Assembly (NCBI GenBank): GCA_903813345.2
Contig: CAIIXF020000002.1
Span: 28,219,223 to 28,283,222 of the forward strand
Direction: 5' to 3'
DNA from: Owenia fusiformis
Taxonomy: Eukaryota > Annelida > Polychaeta > Sabellida > Oweniidae
Length of the DNA stretch: 64,000 nt
Shown here piece by piece: positions 22,893-34,670 of this stretch. Below the pieces are notes generated by a model. The model was not told where the DNA came from. It saw nothing but the letters and a program-made list of their open reading frames with translations, and ran no database searches. Position 1 is the stretch's first letter, and the number at the start of each line of letters is the position of its first letter. Both the position numbers and the translations under genes were made by a program.

Positions 22893-23700
22893 AAACTATA
22901 TCATTAAGAATTATTTACATTATATTTCAAATAAAGATGGAACTTGATTTGTGAGGTACAGTTCGCAGCGACAATATGATGATCAAACGACCTTTAAAAT
23001 ACTCTAGCACAATTCTATCTAATTAACAACGTACACTATAACATGCATCTTCATCTAATAAAGTTTTATTTGAATAGATTAAAATACCAACAACCTGTCG
23101 TGAAAGACGATTAACCTATTTGGTGAATATAAATCATGGATAAAAAGTTCAAAAAGAGATGTCCTTCAAACTACCATAAACGCAAGCTTAAAACATGACA
23201 AACATCGAAAATTAAAGTGCATCTTCTTAACCAAAACTCACATTTCCGAAAAACCATATAGGTCACACAAAATGAACAACTTAGGAGTCAGATTCGACAA
23301 CAAACTCAGCTAAAAAAAATCATGTTCGTTACCTCATTAACAAATACCAAATACGGTAAATGGCCTGAAGTACAATAAAAATATCTCAAAAGTACATGTA
23401 GAACGAAACAAATTAGAGAGAATATAGAATTGCATATATATGTTTTATTTATCATTTTTTAAATCAATGTCACATATTAATCAAAAGGTTATAGTAGCTA
23501 TGACCCCGAAGATGAAGTATAAGGTGCAACATAATGGTATTTACAATATTTTATGATATTATAAGAAAAGAACATGGAACTGTGTAAGTATGATATCGTG
23601 CAAAATGGAGAAAATATTGTTTTAGTGGAAATGGTTAAAGGTCTCTTCTTCAATAACAGGTGCATAACAAATATAAAAATGTGAAAAGTAAAAGAATGTT
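22893..23700. other. No feature seen
   Basis: The stretch is AT-rich and unremarkable, lying between the (ATTGT)n array and the 32-bp minisatellite. No ORF or repeat is recognised. Confidence 0.3.
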
Positions 23701-23709
23701 TGTCAGTGG

Positions 23710-25200
23710 ATCAATCCATCTTTTTAGATCAAAGTCTTAAGTTCTCTGAATTGGCATCAAAAAAAGTCTTAAGCACTCTAAAATGGCATCACTAAAGTCT
23801 TACGTTTTCTGAATCGGCATTCAATAAATTCTTAAAATCTCTTGATTGGCATCAAAAAAGTCTAAGTACTCTAAAATGGCATCCACTCTTAGGTTTTCTG
23901 AATTGGCATTCACTTAAGTCTTATAAGTTTTCTGAATCGGCATCCAATAAAGTTTTAAGTTCTCTGAATTGGATTCCAATAAAGTCTTATAGGTTTTCTG
24001 AATCGGCTTCCAATAAAGTCTTAAGTCCTCTGAATCGGCATTCAATAAACTCTTAATTTTTCTGAATTTGCATCCAATAACGTTTTAAAGTTCATTCCAT
24101 AGAGTTTTAATTTCTCTGAATTTGTGTTAAATTAATACTTAAGTTCCCTGAATTGGTGTTCAGTTCTTGAGTTCTATGGATTGGCATCAAATAAACTCTA
24201 CATTGTTCTAAATTGGCAGCCAATATTAAGTTGTCTGGACTGGCATCCAATAAAGTCTTAAGTCTTCTGAATTTGCATTCAATAAAGTCTTAATTTCATT
24301 GGATTGGCATGCAATAAAGTCTTAAGTTATCTTGATTGGCATCCAATATAATAGTCTTAAGTTCTCAAAATTGGCATCCATTAACGTCTTAAATTCCTTG
24401 GGTTGGCATCCAATAAAGTCTCAAGTCTTCTGAATTGGCATCCAATAAAGTCTCATGTCTTCTGAATTGGCATCCAATAAATTCCCAAGTCTTCTGAATT
24501 GGCATCCAATAAAGTCTCAAGTCTTCTGAATTGGCATCCAATAAAATCTCAAGTCTTCTGAATTGGCATTCAATAAAGTCTCATGTCTTCTGAATTGGCA
24601 TCCAATAAATTCCCAAGTCTTGTGAATTGGCATCCAATAAAGTCTCAAGTCTTTTGAATTGGCATCCAATAAAGTCTCAAGTCTTCTGAATTGGCATCCA
24701 AAAAAATCTCAAGTCTTCTGAATTGGCATTCAATAAAGTCTCATGTCTTCTGAATTGGCATCCAATAAATTCCCAAGTCTTGTGAATCGGCTTCCAATAA
24801 AGTCTTAAGTCTTCTGAATCGGCATTCAATAAACTCTTAATTTTTCTGAATTTGCATCCAATAACGTTTTAAAATCTCTCAATTGGCATTCCATAGAGTT
24901 TTAATTTCTCTGAATTTGTGTTAAATTAAGTCTTAAGTTCCCTGAATTGGTGTTCAACAAAGTCTTGAGTTCTATGGATTGGCATCAAATAAACTTTGTT
25001 CTAAATTGGCAGCCAATAAAGTCTTAAGTTCTCTGAATTTGTCTCAAGTTCTTTAAATTGGCATTCGATATAGTCTTAAGTTGTCTGGACTGGCATCCAA
25101 TAAAGTCTTAAGTCTTCTGAATTGGCATTCGATAAAGTCTTAAGTTCTCTGAATTGGCATTCAATAAAGGCTTAGTTCTCTGAATTGGCATTCATAAGGA
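23710..25200. repeat. Minisatellite of about 32-bp units, 1.5 kb
   Basis: The consensus is close to AAGTCTTCTGAATTGGCATC plus CAATAAAGTCTC. Units are most uniform at 24400-24790, where a block of several variants is itself repeated, and more diverged at the edges. The segment near 24780-25010 repeats the order of variants at 23990-24200. Confidence 0.88.
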
Positions 25201-26900
25201 TTAAGAAGAAACTGTCATTAGATAATGGCCAGATTGCGTATTCAATATTTGTTCGTGGCATCTTTCCGAACAATGCATTCAAGCTCACAGTCAGTATGAA
25301 GTCATGGTTTGGGGCGAGTCCAAATCATGAAATCCACCATCTTATCACTAAGTTTAATTTTAAGTGAAAATTTTACATTTGTAATTTTGTCAATTTTTCC
25401 ATATCAAACAGATGAATATGAGCTAGGCATGAGCAAAGGCTGGACTTTAGGGCTTGTTTTTTCAACGAGAGTTGCTGCGACATTAAAAAGTTTAATTTGA
25501 AATAAATAGAACAATGCTGCTACTTACCTGTAAATTTCTAAGAAAGCAATTTGTTCCTTATATGGATTCGCATTAGTAATATATTGAGAAGGAAAAAATT
25601 CTTAACCCTATGCCCAGTAGAGTATTAGGGACATAGGTCGGTAAGATATATCCCGTATTCTGATTTTGAGGTTCCCATATCCTGAGCCTCCGTATCTCCC
25701 GCCATATTTCCCGCTCCAGGGCATATCTTCCCGCTTTGAAAAAATGTTGAAAAAAGATTTAAAAAAAAGAAAAACAATTTGAAAAAATTGATAAAAATGA
25801 TGAAAAGAAATTAACAAATTTAAAAAATGAGTAAAATTCACTGGGTATAGGATAAAGCAGCTATGTACGATCCCTCATATAGATATGCATGTCTCCCTCT
25901 GGATAAGCCACACATCCAAAACCCCCAGTAAATAACCTTTATGTACATGTACAGTATATGTGTAGTGTAAAGTATAAATATAAGCTGTTCATTGACAAAA
26001 ACTAAGTTTTAAAGCATTACTTTAAAAACTTTTGAGAGACCGAATTAATTTCTGCCTGATTTATGGGGTTCTAAGGAGTTCTCTCGGAAACTCCACTTTG
26101 TTCAAGTATTCACTTGAATGTAAAAAGTTGAATAATCATCACACTTAACAATCGAAAATTGTGTACTGCTACTTTGGCAACGTAGAGCAGTAGAGTGTGG
26201 CGCAGAATGGAAATAATAAACGTACATAACAATATTGCATAAGAGCGGGTACAAAGAATTGAAACATAGAGCTGGTTGTGTTATCCCAGTATGAATCGAA
26301 GTAAGTAATTGTGCACATTAACGTTAAACGGGAAAACAGTTGGTGCTCATTACGTGTGATCTTCGTCATGAACAAATGTTTGACAACACACTTTTAGTCA
26401 CTATTATGATAATTAATTTATCTGGAGAGATATTTTGCTGGCAAAACAATCGGAAGGTAATGTATGACATTGAGTCATAATATTAATATAGCAAAGCTAT
26501 TTATACGCATAATACCTTGGAGACAAAACGTGTTTTGACTTGACAAAAACATAGCTCTAAAAATCACAACAAATGGATGGGTCATCATCACGTTTAAAAT
26601 TCATGAAGTTAAGAAAGTTGTGACCATTCATCGTAATAGTAAGAGAACAAAGAGAGTTTGGAATTACTGATTTTTACGAAGTTTCAGTTAAATGACCCCC
26701 AGAATATGTTTCTGACACAACTCTTAATATGAATTGACAGTAAATGACAGGAGCCCATCTTGTATACTTGGCGCCTTAATACAGGGTGGGTCCCCGAAGG
26801 CTGAATGTCTAAATTATTCAATCGACACTTATAAAATACAATATATTAAAACATTGACCTTGATTTTCTTACAAAAGGATATACAATTGTTGCTCATCAA
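25201..26900. other. No gene supported
   Basis: Several short frames are open but show no domain or codon pattern. A lone TACAGGGTGGGTCCCC at 26780-26796 looks like a mariner terminus, but no partner end was found. Confidence 0.3.
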
Positions 26901-26917
26901 TACCTAAGATAAAGTAT

Positions 26918-27560
26918 ACCCCTCAAAAAAAGTTAAGGACCTTTCCTCATAGGTTTACATGTTAACCCCATATTTGATTGAACGACTATTTTCTAGGTTG
27001 GAACTAAAGAAAACCGATAAAGTAAGAAAAATAAATCTGTATCTTAATTCTATTCTCTATAAAGTCTGTAAAATTCAATATTATATCTCCATTACAATGG
27101 GTCAAAATTTGATATCAAAATTGATGAATCTCATGAAATTTTGAAAAAATGGCAGACCACATGTCAACCAATAGGTTGCCATGATAAGTCATATGAGGAA
27201 CGATCCATCCATCCGATTGCTTTCAAAATTGAAATTTTAAGCGACAAATAAATTTGCTAAATTGCCCACTGGAACAAAAATATGATTTAATTTTCCAGGT
27301 TTTACAAAAGTTATTGCTTTCAAATTCAATAATTATTTTAATGATCCTCTTGATCTTCTAAAAACACAGGTGGTCAGTGAGGTGGTAAAAATTGCTTCAA
27401 AGCTCGCTATCGCCAATTTTAACAATATAAGCTAGACATTTAGCGTGTAGAATGTAAAACCATTCGATTTCTCCTAAGATAGTATTTTTAACAAATGTTT
27501 TACTGAACAGATATTCCAAAATTTGAGTTGAAACGAAACGCTGGTATGTATGAATTGCCT
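26918..27560. mobile_element. Decayed relative of the long-TIR element at 45525-46395 (tentative)
   Basis: The order of short matches is shared with the interior of that element: CATGTCAACCAAT, AAGTCATATGA, ATCCATCCATCCGA, AATTTGCTAA, CAGGTTTTACAAAAGTTAT. The ends are not well defined. Confidence 0.35.
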
Positions 27561-27967
27561 AGGCATTCATTCTAACTAATTCGGTACGTTATTGATATCA
27601 TATTATTTTTTATGTGTTGAATCTTCTTCAAACAAGTGCGATAGGGATAAAAAACAACAAAAAAACTTAATATTCCATACATATAATTGTTAAAAAAATT
27701 GACCCACCATATATCCTATTATATGCATTGTGATATGCTTTGACTTGAACAGAAGATTTTTTTCTGAACTAAATTATGATTTTATTGCATTTCTAACAAA
27801 AAAGCGAACGGAAGTTACAAACATTCGAAGTATTATTAACCTAATAAATTAACTTCATCTCGAGGCTATGCATACCACTTCAGTGAATATGTTTTCATTA
27901 TTAATACTGGCTAAGGTGGAGAGAGTATGATACATCAGCAGATATTAGAGAGGTTAAGCTACACGTA

Positions 27968-28165
27968 TTTAACAAAAATAGAAAGTGAACTTTAATGCGC
28001 GCGCAGATAAATGACGTCAGATTTGTTTATTTCCTGTGGGCCAGGGTGAAGTTTATAGGTTTTTACACGAGATTATCATATTGGTGCAATTTACAGACGC
28101 GTATTCAACAAAGCACGAACGTGAACTTCTATGCGCGCACAGAAAAATGACGTCAGATTAGTCTA
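27968..28165. repeat. Tandem pair of segments of about 125 bp containing TGACGTCA
   Basis: GTGAACTTTAATGCGCGCGC then ATGACGTCAGATT is repeated as GTGAACTTCTATGCGCGCAC then ATGACGTCAGATT. Each copy carries one perfect TGACGTCA palindrome, the CRE/ATF consensus. Confidence 0.6.
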
Positions 28166-28600
28166 CTTTCTTTTTTACACGTCGCTCATTATTTTAGCTA
28201 TGTTCTAGGATGGTCCAGGAGCCCATATTTGATACAGATACTCTTGTTGTTACTTGCTTGTTATATTGGTAAACCCCATTCCTTAATTGGAAATAAGAAT
28301 ACATTTCAATGGGTAAATGACAACTTCAAATGTAATAGTTTTGTTTCATTTCGTACAATATAAATAGGCAGGGCTAATTTAATTGCCCGGGGCTTAGTAC
28401 AATATGTATACTTAACGAAATGAAATGACAACCAGGGCTTACTATTACCTTATCACTACATATAATTTGCGAACGAGGCATTTTCTTTGTATTACGTCCG
28501 CTCTTGATATGAGCAAAAAGTGATACTAAAGTAATTGAATTGTGGTTGAATATGAAATAAAGCAGAAATAAAAAAATGTATTCAATCGACTTATGACGTG

Positions 28601-29464
28601 CACGGACCTGGGAACAATTAGAGAAATACGGCCTAATGTCACCTTTAAACGTTAATACCCGCCTAAGTAAAAAACCTAAGCATGTGTTTCATGTATCATT
28701 TTGAAGCTTTTTTATGCGCGTTTCAATGATACTATTTTTGCTCGAAAATTTCGATGTGATCTACCATTTTTCTAAAGTTAAAACTTCCCCAACATCGAAA
28801 AATACGTTGTAAGACGTAACACTTTAGAATAACTTTTGAAATAATAATCAGAATCCCATGAAATTTTCACATTTTATTCAATTTACCATGTGTATTTATG
28901 ACTTCATAATTGCGCAACGGCTACAATTCGAATTTTCTTATTTGGACGCTTGCCACAATTTTCAAAATTATGTGAGGTTTTTCATCCGAAGGGGACAAGC
29001 GATAAGTTTACCTTAATTTGATCTTCTTATTTAGGTTTGATTTGAATGAAAAATAAACTGCACAATATTGTCACGGCGAAATTTACAAAACAAAAACCGG
29101 ATTGTTTATTTTGCAAATAATATTAAAATAAGAGCTGATTTTCCAGACTTGAAAAAAATGTGACGCATCGTTTTTTACCACAAATTCCATATCAATTTTC
29201 ACTAACGCCTCAAGTGGATTTCCCGACCGTTTTTCAAAATTCAAAATCATTTTAGAAATATTGTCCTCGAGATCTTGCTACCCTGTGAATTTTATCGTGA
29301 TTAGATAAGGATAAAGGATTTTATTTTGAGGTTGACTAAACTTGAAAAAAATGTGACGCTCGTCGTTTTTGACGTTGTAATGCTGTTTGCGCCCTATACT
29401 GCTCATTGTTTTGTTTTGGTATTTTGACGCCATAATGTTACCCTAATTGTTCCCAGCTTCGTGC
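28601..29464. mobile_element. Non-autonomous TIR element with 6-bp target duplication upstream of glycosyltransferase 1
   Basis: The left end CACGGACCTGGGAACAATTA and the right end, read inverted, GCACGAAGCTGGGAACAATT match apart from two substitutions and one extra base. GACGTG flanks both ends (28595-28600 and 29465-29470). There is no ORF. The interior contains two AAAAAAATGTGACGC motifs. Confidence 0.75.
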
Positions 29465-29824
29465 GACGTGTAACTAGATTTGAACCAGGCCTAGAGGACA
29501 CGAGTACTAAGTGCTAATAAAAAACAAAAATGTATTCAATCGACTATCAGGCCAATGCTGAAGTGGACACGAGTATTAAGTGCTAACCATTACACATATT
29601 ATGTACATGTTTGTACGTACTCATTGCAGTACCTTATAAAATACAGCACATGCTATGTAATGCAAATAACCAGCATGCAAGAACATTTTATCAGTAATAT
29701 GGTGGAAATAACAGAACTGTAGACAGATTGGTTCCGACGGATACTGCCCTTGATGTTGTAATATATTTGCGCTCTCTGACCCTTGGATGGAACACTGTGG
29801 GGTTCGCTTTCACTTTCACTTTAA

Positions 29825-30850
29825 ATGACGTTAAATGTTGATTTGGATAAACAAGGTGCGATGCGTTTCTACTCGTTGAACAATAACACCATGAAGAAGT
29901 GTAAACATTTAAAATCCAGCTTCAGATTGAAAAATGTTTGGTACGCATTCCTCTTTCTTACAACAGGTTGTTTTATTGGGATCCTCCTCACAAGATATGG
30001 CTACGTTTTAGAAAAGATCGACGTCAAAGTAACAATTGTCGGTGGAAATAGTACCAATGACTTGTTCCATAGTCCGGAAGTGGGCACGGACAATAACAAT
30101 ACCAAGTTTCGGGTGCCGAATATTGTTCATTTTATTTGGTTCGGAAAGAATAGGGAGATGACATTTATTCAGATGGTTAGTATTATGAGTGCCCATAAGA
30201 TACAGCAACCCGATGTGATAATGTTCCACTGTGATTTTCTTCCATCGGGAAAATACTGGGACGAATTGAAGAGGAACATACCGATAAAAATCATCCATCG
30301 TGACCAACCAAAAGAAATATTTGGTCAAAGCATTCTGCATGTCTACCATAGAGGCGACATCGCAAAACTACAAATTCTGCAAGAATTTGGTGGCATTTAT
30401 ATGGATTATGATGTCATAATGGTAAACAAAATGAATCAGTTGAGGAGATTCGACATGGTCATTGGCCAAGAGAAACGGAAAAAGTTCAATGCTGGGATTA
30501 TATTATCACACAAAGATGCTATTTTTCTAAAACTTTGGTACGAATCATACAGGAACAATTACCGAGCCTTTGACTGGGATTATAATTGTGGCCGGTTACC
30601 ATATGGAATATATTTGGAGAGACCTGATTTGCTACACGTTGAACCCTACAAATTCACCACGCCTGATTGGACAGAGCGACATCTTTTGTTTAATGAGGTT
30701 ATCAATTGGAGAGAGTTGTATGCGATACATTTAATGCTTCATTTAGATTGGACAAAATACACACCCGAAACAGTGAAAACGTTGAATAACACATTCGGAG
30801 AAGTAGTTCGGTATGTTTATTATGGCGATTCTAAAGTCATACAAAATTAG
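29825..30850 (+). CDS. DXD glycosyltransferase 1 (Gly_transf_sug/GT32-like), intronless
   Basis: This is a predicted type II Golgi membrane enzyme that transfers a sugar from a nucleotide-sugar donor; the substrate is unknown. From ATG 29825 it has 341 residues, but the start conserved in the two paralogues is ATG 29861 (329 residues), and that one is preferred. A short basic N-terminus is followed by one membrane segment (WYAFLFLTTGCFIGILLT). The catalytic domain opens with VPNIVHFIWFGKNREMTF, followed by HVYHRGDIAKLQILQEFGGI, with the metal- and sugar-binding DXD as MDYDVI, then KKFNAGIILSHKDAIFLKLW. A single uninterrupted exon encodes the whole domain. It is the most diverged of the three paralogues at its N-terminus. 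Confidence 0.9.
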   Translation: MTLNVDLDKQGAMRFYSLNNNTMKKCKHLKSSFRLKNVWYAFLFLTTGCFIGILLTRYGYVLEKIDVKVTIVGGNSTNDLFHSPEVGTDNNNTKFRVPNIVHFIWFGKNREMTFIQMVSIMSAHKIQQPDVIMFHCDFLPSGKYWDELKRNIPIKIIHRDQPKEIFGQSILHVYHRGDIAKLQILQEFGGIYMDYDVIMVNKMNQLRRFDMVIGQEKRKKFNAGIILSHKDAIFLKLWYESYRNNYRAFDWDYNCGRLPYGIYLERPDLLHVEPYKFTTPDWTERHLLFNEVINWRELYAIHLMLHLDWTKYTPETVKTLNNTFGEVVRYVYYGDSKVIQN

Positions 30851-31872
30851 TTGCAATAATTACATGAAAAGGATTTACATGGATATAAAGCCTACCTTAC
30901 ACCAGCTACAGGTAAAATTGACAAAGACAGGGATTGGAATTAACTTGAGATTACTGAGCAAAGCCACTTTGGTTGTTCAACTTTGTGAACACATTCTCAG
31001 GCAAATCACATCCGATATTTCGAGGCCAATATCAAGGAAACATTCATTGAACGCTACATACTTAACAAAATAAGGCTCAATAGCTGAGAGAGCATATATC
31101 ATATGTAATATATACTTTTAGAACCACATTTTTAATAAATAAGTTACTTTAATATTTGACAACAAGTGATACGTATTGACATTTACGTAGCCAGGAAGAA
31201 AAAAGCTACGAGGCAAAAATATTTCCAAACCTCATCTCGCTTGCCTGGCAATAGAAGAACACGATGATAACCCTTACGTAATGAGATTGTACACAATATT
31301 GAATCAAAAGTTGATGACTTAAGATCAATTAAAGCTATACAATTAACTTTACAACTTGTCACTGCTAGAGTAATATTTCTCAATGGATGTGAAAAAAGAC
31401 GAGGGGCCTAATCCTGACTACACTAGAGATTGAATATATGTGTTTAACCTGAGGGATGATTTGCTGTTGACCTTGGCCAGAGTTATGCTGACACCCGCAT
31501 ACAATCCCATGCGATTTTTATTATTCTATCGATTCCCTTATGAGTAAAACCTTTTGGATATCATCATGATATTAGGTTTATAAAACACATTGATGAAAAC
31601 GATATTTTAAGATATTCTCGTCCACTTTGATGAAAACCGTCGGCATTTGAAACCAGTCTATATTAAATTGATGAGCTGAAATTAGCACCTTGCGAGCAGA
31701 AATGAAATTCCTTTGAATCTTGTAAATTAAAATAAATGAAACTCTCCCTTCTCTAATTTATCAATGTGCAAATATAAAATGGAGGCCCCATGTTTTGTTT
31801 TGAATATCATTGTGATCATATAAAAGGTTATTCCCCCGGTTGTGGTTGCATATTTGCCCGCATATTTGGTAT
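30851..31872. repeat. Duplicated 3' flank of glycosyltransferase 1 (pairs with about 41605-42433)
   Basis: The sequence runs parallel to the flank after gene 2 with scattered substitutions and several indels. No separate gene is supported in it. Confidence 0.75.
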
Positions 31873-32636
31873 AACTTATTTGTTAAAGGTACTACCCTTC
31901 TTAAAACTAAAGTACTCGTTTCTTTAAGTGTATTGGACACCCTGTAATGGATTTACGTTCATTTTGTATAGGTGGAGACATATAGTGGTATCATAACATT
32001 ACCAATATGAACAATTTCGGTGGCCGCCGCCGCAAAATGTGCAACTTTTCATAAAAAGAGTCAACGGTGGTAGCAGTCTTTTTACCTTTGCAATGTACAT
32101 TGTACTATCGACCTCGGCGTCATATCCACTTTATTTTATACGAGTTTAGAAGCCAATAAAGATTGATGGCAGTGTAACCTTTTTGAGGAGAAACTGAGCA
32201 AATATTTGAACATGTAATTAAACCAGAAGTCACAAATGGATCCATCTTAAACTGACATTTTATTGCATTCGGATGATATTGGAAATTGATCACTCATAAT
32301 TGTAATTGTAAATTCCTATGGATTTAACAAAACTTAAAATCTTTAAAGAGATACTCGAGTTACATTTAGTGTTTACAAGAATGTTTATGCATAACTTTAA
32401 CTTGTTACTCATTAAAATGTTCACCTTTTTTTATACAAAACCTAAAAGGTGAATTACGAAAACTAAAAGGTGAATTCTCATAAATATATATTTTTATTAT
32501 TCCTCTAGACATTTCAATGTTTTATGATTTAAATGACAAAATATATTACCATCGTCAAGTATAAAATTCATTTTTATATGTGCTTCGGGGTTCCCCTGAC
32601 ATAGGGATACGGCGCTAATGTTTTCAAGTAAAAACA
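31873..32636 (+). repeat. 764-bp tandem duplication, copy A
   Basis: It begins AACTTATTTGTTAAAGGTAC and ends before the same words recur at 32637. The equivalent flank of gene 2 (from about 42434) has a single copy, so the duplication arose in this unit. Confidence 0.8.
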
Positions 32637-32759
32637 AACTTATTTGTTAAAGGTACTACCCTTATTAAAACTAAAGTACTCGTGTCTTTAAGTGTATTGG
32701 ATACCCTGTAATGGATTTAAGTTCATTTTGTATCGGTGGAGACATATAGTGGTACCATA

Positions 32760-34670
32760 GGTAGTTAAGATCCTGCTTCAAAGCATTATTGATAATGAAT
32801 TTATTCCTAACAACTTTCAAATTGGTATACTATTGCCTCTTCTCAAATCAGGTATCCGGGATCCACTAGAAAAAGACAATTTTAGGGGGATTACCCTCAT
32901 GTCTGTTCTTAGGAAGGTTTTTGATAATATCCTTCTGATCAGAAGCAAACCAGTTATCCTAATAAATATCCCCCAGTTACAAGGGGCATCTCAATCTAAT
33001 TGCTCATCGATCCATACATCCCTGATTGTACAAGAGACAATAGCTCATAATCTTGACAAAGGTAATAATGTATACTTGTCTACAATTGATATCCGCAAGG
33101 CCTTCGATACTGTGTGGCTTAACGGGCTTCTTTTTAAGTTATTTAACATTGGCATAAATGGTAAATTGTGGAGACTCCTTCGAGAATCTTACAAAAATTA
33201 CAAGTGCATGGTACGTGTGGATACACTCTCTGCTCCGTTCTGTGTACTTCAAGGAGTTCATCAGGGCGGGGTATATTCTATGTTAATGTACCAATTATAT
33301 AATGCTGACTTAATCCTAGAATTGCAATCGTTAAAGTTGGGTGCATTAGTTGGTGGGTTGGATATCACATGTCCAGTTTACGCCGATGATACATCAATAG
33401 TTACTACAAGCACGACATCTATGAATGCACTGTTAAATTTGGCATACAATCACAGCCGTAAGTGGCGGTATGATATCCATCCTGATAAATGTAATGTGAT
33501 GATTTTCGGAAATAATCACCACGCTGTGCAGCCTACGTTCAAAATTGGCGACAAGCAGGTGAATATTGTGCAAAATCAAACCCATGTAGGTATACCCTTA
33601 TCAACTAGTGGAAGCGTTTCCGAATATGTTGAGAAGGCGGTTACGTCTGGTAAAAGGAAATATTTCTCTCTACTTGGTCTAGGGAGTACTTGTGGTGGAC
33701 TCAATCCTCTAACGGCATCACGCCTTTATTGGACTCTGTCTATCCCTACAATGCTATACGGTAGTTCAATCATTTCTTATTCGAATAATGATGTTGAATT
33801 AATCCAAACAGCCCATAGGCAGATTGGAAAACGCATTCAATGTCTTCCTAAATTTGCTGATAATGTATTTTCAACTGATCCACTGGGCTGGATGGACATC
33901 GAGTATAAAATCGCCTTGGATAAATTAATGTTCTTCCTTATGTTGATAACACTACCGGTAAAAAATATTTATAAGCAGGTCTTTCTTTATCGAGCTACGG
34001 AATTCCAGTATAATGGTCACGGTGGTGCTGCGTCACCACTTAATACAATATGGAATGTTTTAAGCAGATTTAATCTTTTAGATGCTGCAACTAATATGAT
34101 AAACACAGGTGTCTACCCATCAAAGGGAATATGGCGTAAATTAGTTTTAGGTAGGCTACGTCAAAGCCAAAATGCAACGTTTATGATTAAATGTGCTATA
34201 AAAAGTGCAACACATTTGTATGTAAGTGTAAAATGCTTTGCTCAGCCACTTAAATGGTGGACACTCAGTTTCAAATACCCTAGAGATTTAAAATATTGTA
34301 AATTAATGGTCAATTTGCTTATGAACCAGACACTCAATGGAAATAAAAAATGGGGTGACAGAAAATGTAATATATGTGATACTGGCGAAATAGAAACATT
34401 GGATCACTTTTTACGTTTCTGCAATTCCATAGATGCGGAAAGAGTTGCACTTCTCAATTTATTTAGAATTGGTAATGATGACATTATATTTCAAACTTTC
34501 AAATCAGACAATGATGAAGCAATGATTTTAAAACCCAAAGCTGTATTTCTAATGTATGCAAAGCGTAACATGCTTATGCAAATGTGATTTTATTGTTAAT
34601 GCAAAACAAAAATTGTAAATGTACTCACAATATATACTTGTGGTAATAAAGGATACAATACAATACAATA
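32760..34670 (+). mobile_element. 5'-truncated non-LTR retrotransposon with ATACA tail
   Basis: The host sequence GGTACCATAACATTACC, seen uninterrupted at about 42551 and in copy A near 32000, is split here. The insert starts after GGTACCATA and ends GGATACAATACAATACAATA before ACATTACC. Target duplication is at most 3 bp. The element lacks an endonuclease domain. Confidence 0.88.
32764..34587 (+). CDS. Reverse transcriptase ORF of the non-LTR element, open throughout
   Basis: The frame is open from just after the stop at 32757-32759 to TGA 34587, with no internal ATG required at its 5' end because the element is truncated. RT blocks are visible: NFRGITLMSVLRKVFD, the first catalytic Asp region STIDIRKAFDTVW, LQGVHQGGVYSM, and the catalytic YADDTSIV. 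The C-terminus has CNICDTGEIETLDHFLRFC, a Cys/His motif. About 600 uninterrupted codons imply a recent insertion. The clade is uncertain (Tx1/L1- or CR1-like). The GVYSM variation next to the conserved glutamine block may reflect the family or decay. Confidence 0.88.
   Translation, partial: VKILLQSIIDNEFIPNNFQIGILLPLLKSGIRDPLEKDNFRGITLMSVLRKVFDNILLIRSKPVILINIPQLQGASQSNCSSIHTSLIVQETIAHNLDKGNNVYLSTIDIRKAFDTVWLNGLLFKLFNIGINGKLWRLLRESYKNYKCMVRVDTLSAPFCVLQGVHQGGVYSMLMYQLYNADLILELQSLKLGALVGGLDITCPVYADDTSIVTTSTTSMNALLNLAYNHSRKWRYDIHPDKCNVMIFGNNHHAVQPTFKIGDKQVNIVQNQTHVGIPLSTSGSVSEYVEKAVTSGKRKYFSLLGLGSTCGGLNPLTASRLYWTLSIPTMLYGSSIISYSNNDVELIQTAHRQIGKRIQCLPKFADNVFSTDPLGWMDIEYKIALDKLMFFLMLITLPVKNIYKQVFLYRATEFQYNGHGGAASPLNTIWNVLSRFNLLDAATNMINTGVYPSKGIWRKLVLGRLRQSQNATFMIKCAIKSATHLYVSVKCFAQPLKWWTLSFKYPRDLKYCKLMVNLLMNQTLNGNKKWGDRKCNICDTGEIETLDHFLRFCNSIDAERVALLNLFRIGNDDIIFQTFKSDNDEAMILKPKAVFLMYAKRNMLMQM

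Larger units (their letters stand above)
27690..29824. other. 5' flank of glycosyltransferase gene 1
   Basis: Segments at about 27690-27950 and 29600-29740 align with the upstream flanks of genes 2 and 3 (about 40130-40370 and 40360-40480). The 1.6 kb between them is extra sequence, including the TIR element at 28601-29464. Confidence 0.55.

Noticed and set aside
23710-25200. CRISPR-like regular repeats
   Set aside because: Units are contiguous with no unique spacers, and the context is animal DNA.
26780-26796. TACAGGGTGGGTCCCC as a mariner terminus
   Set aside because: No inverted partner was found within several kilobases.
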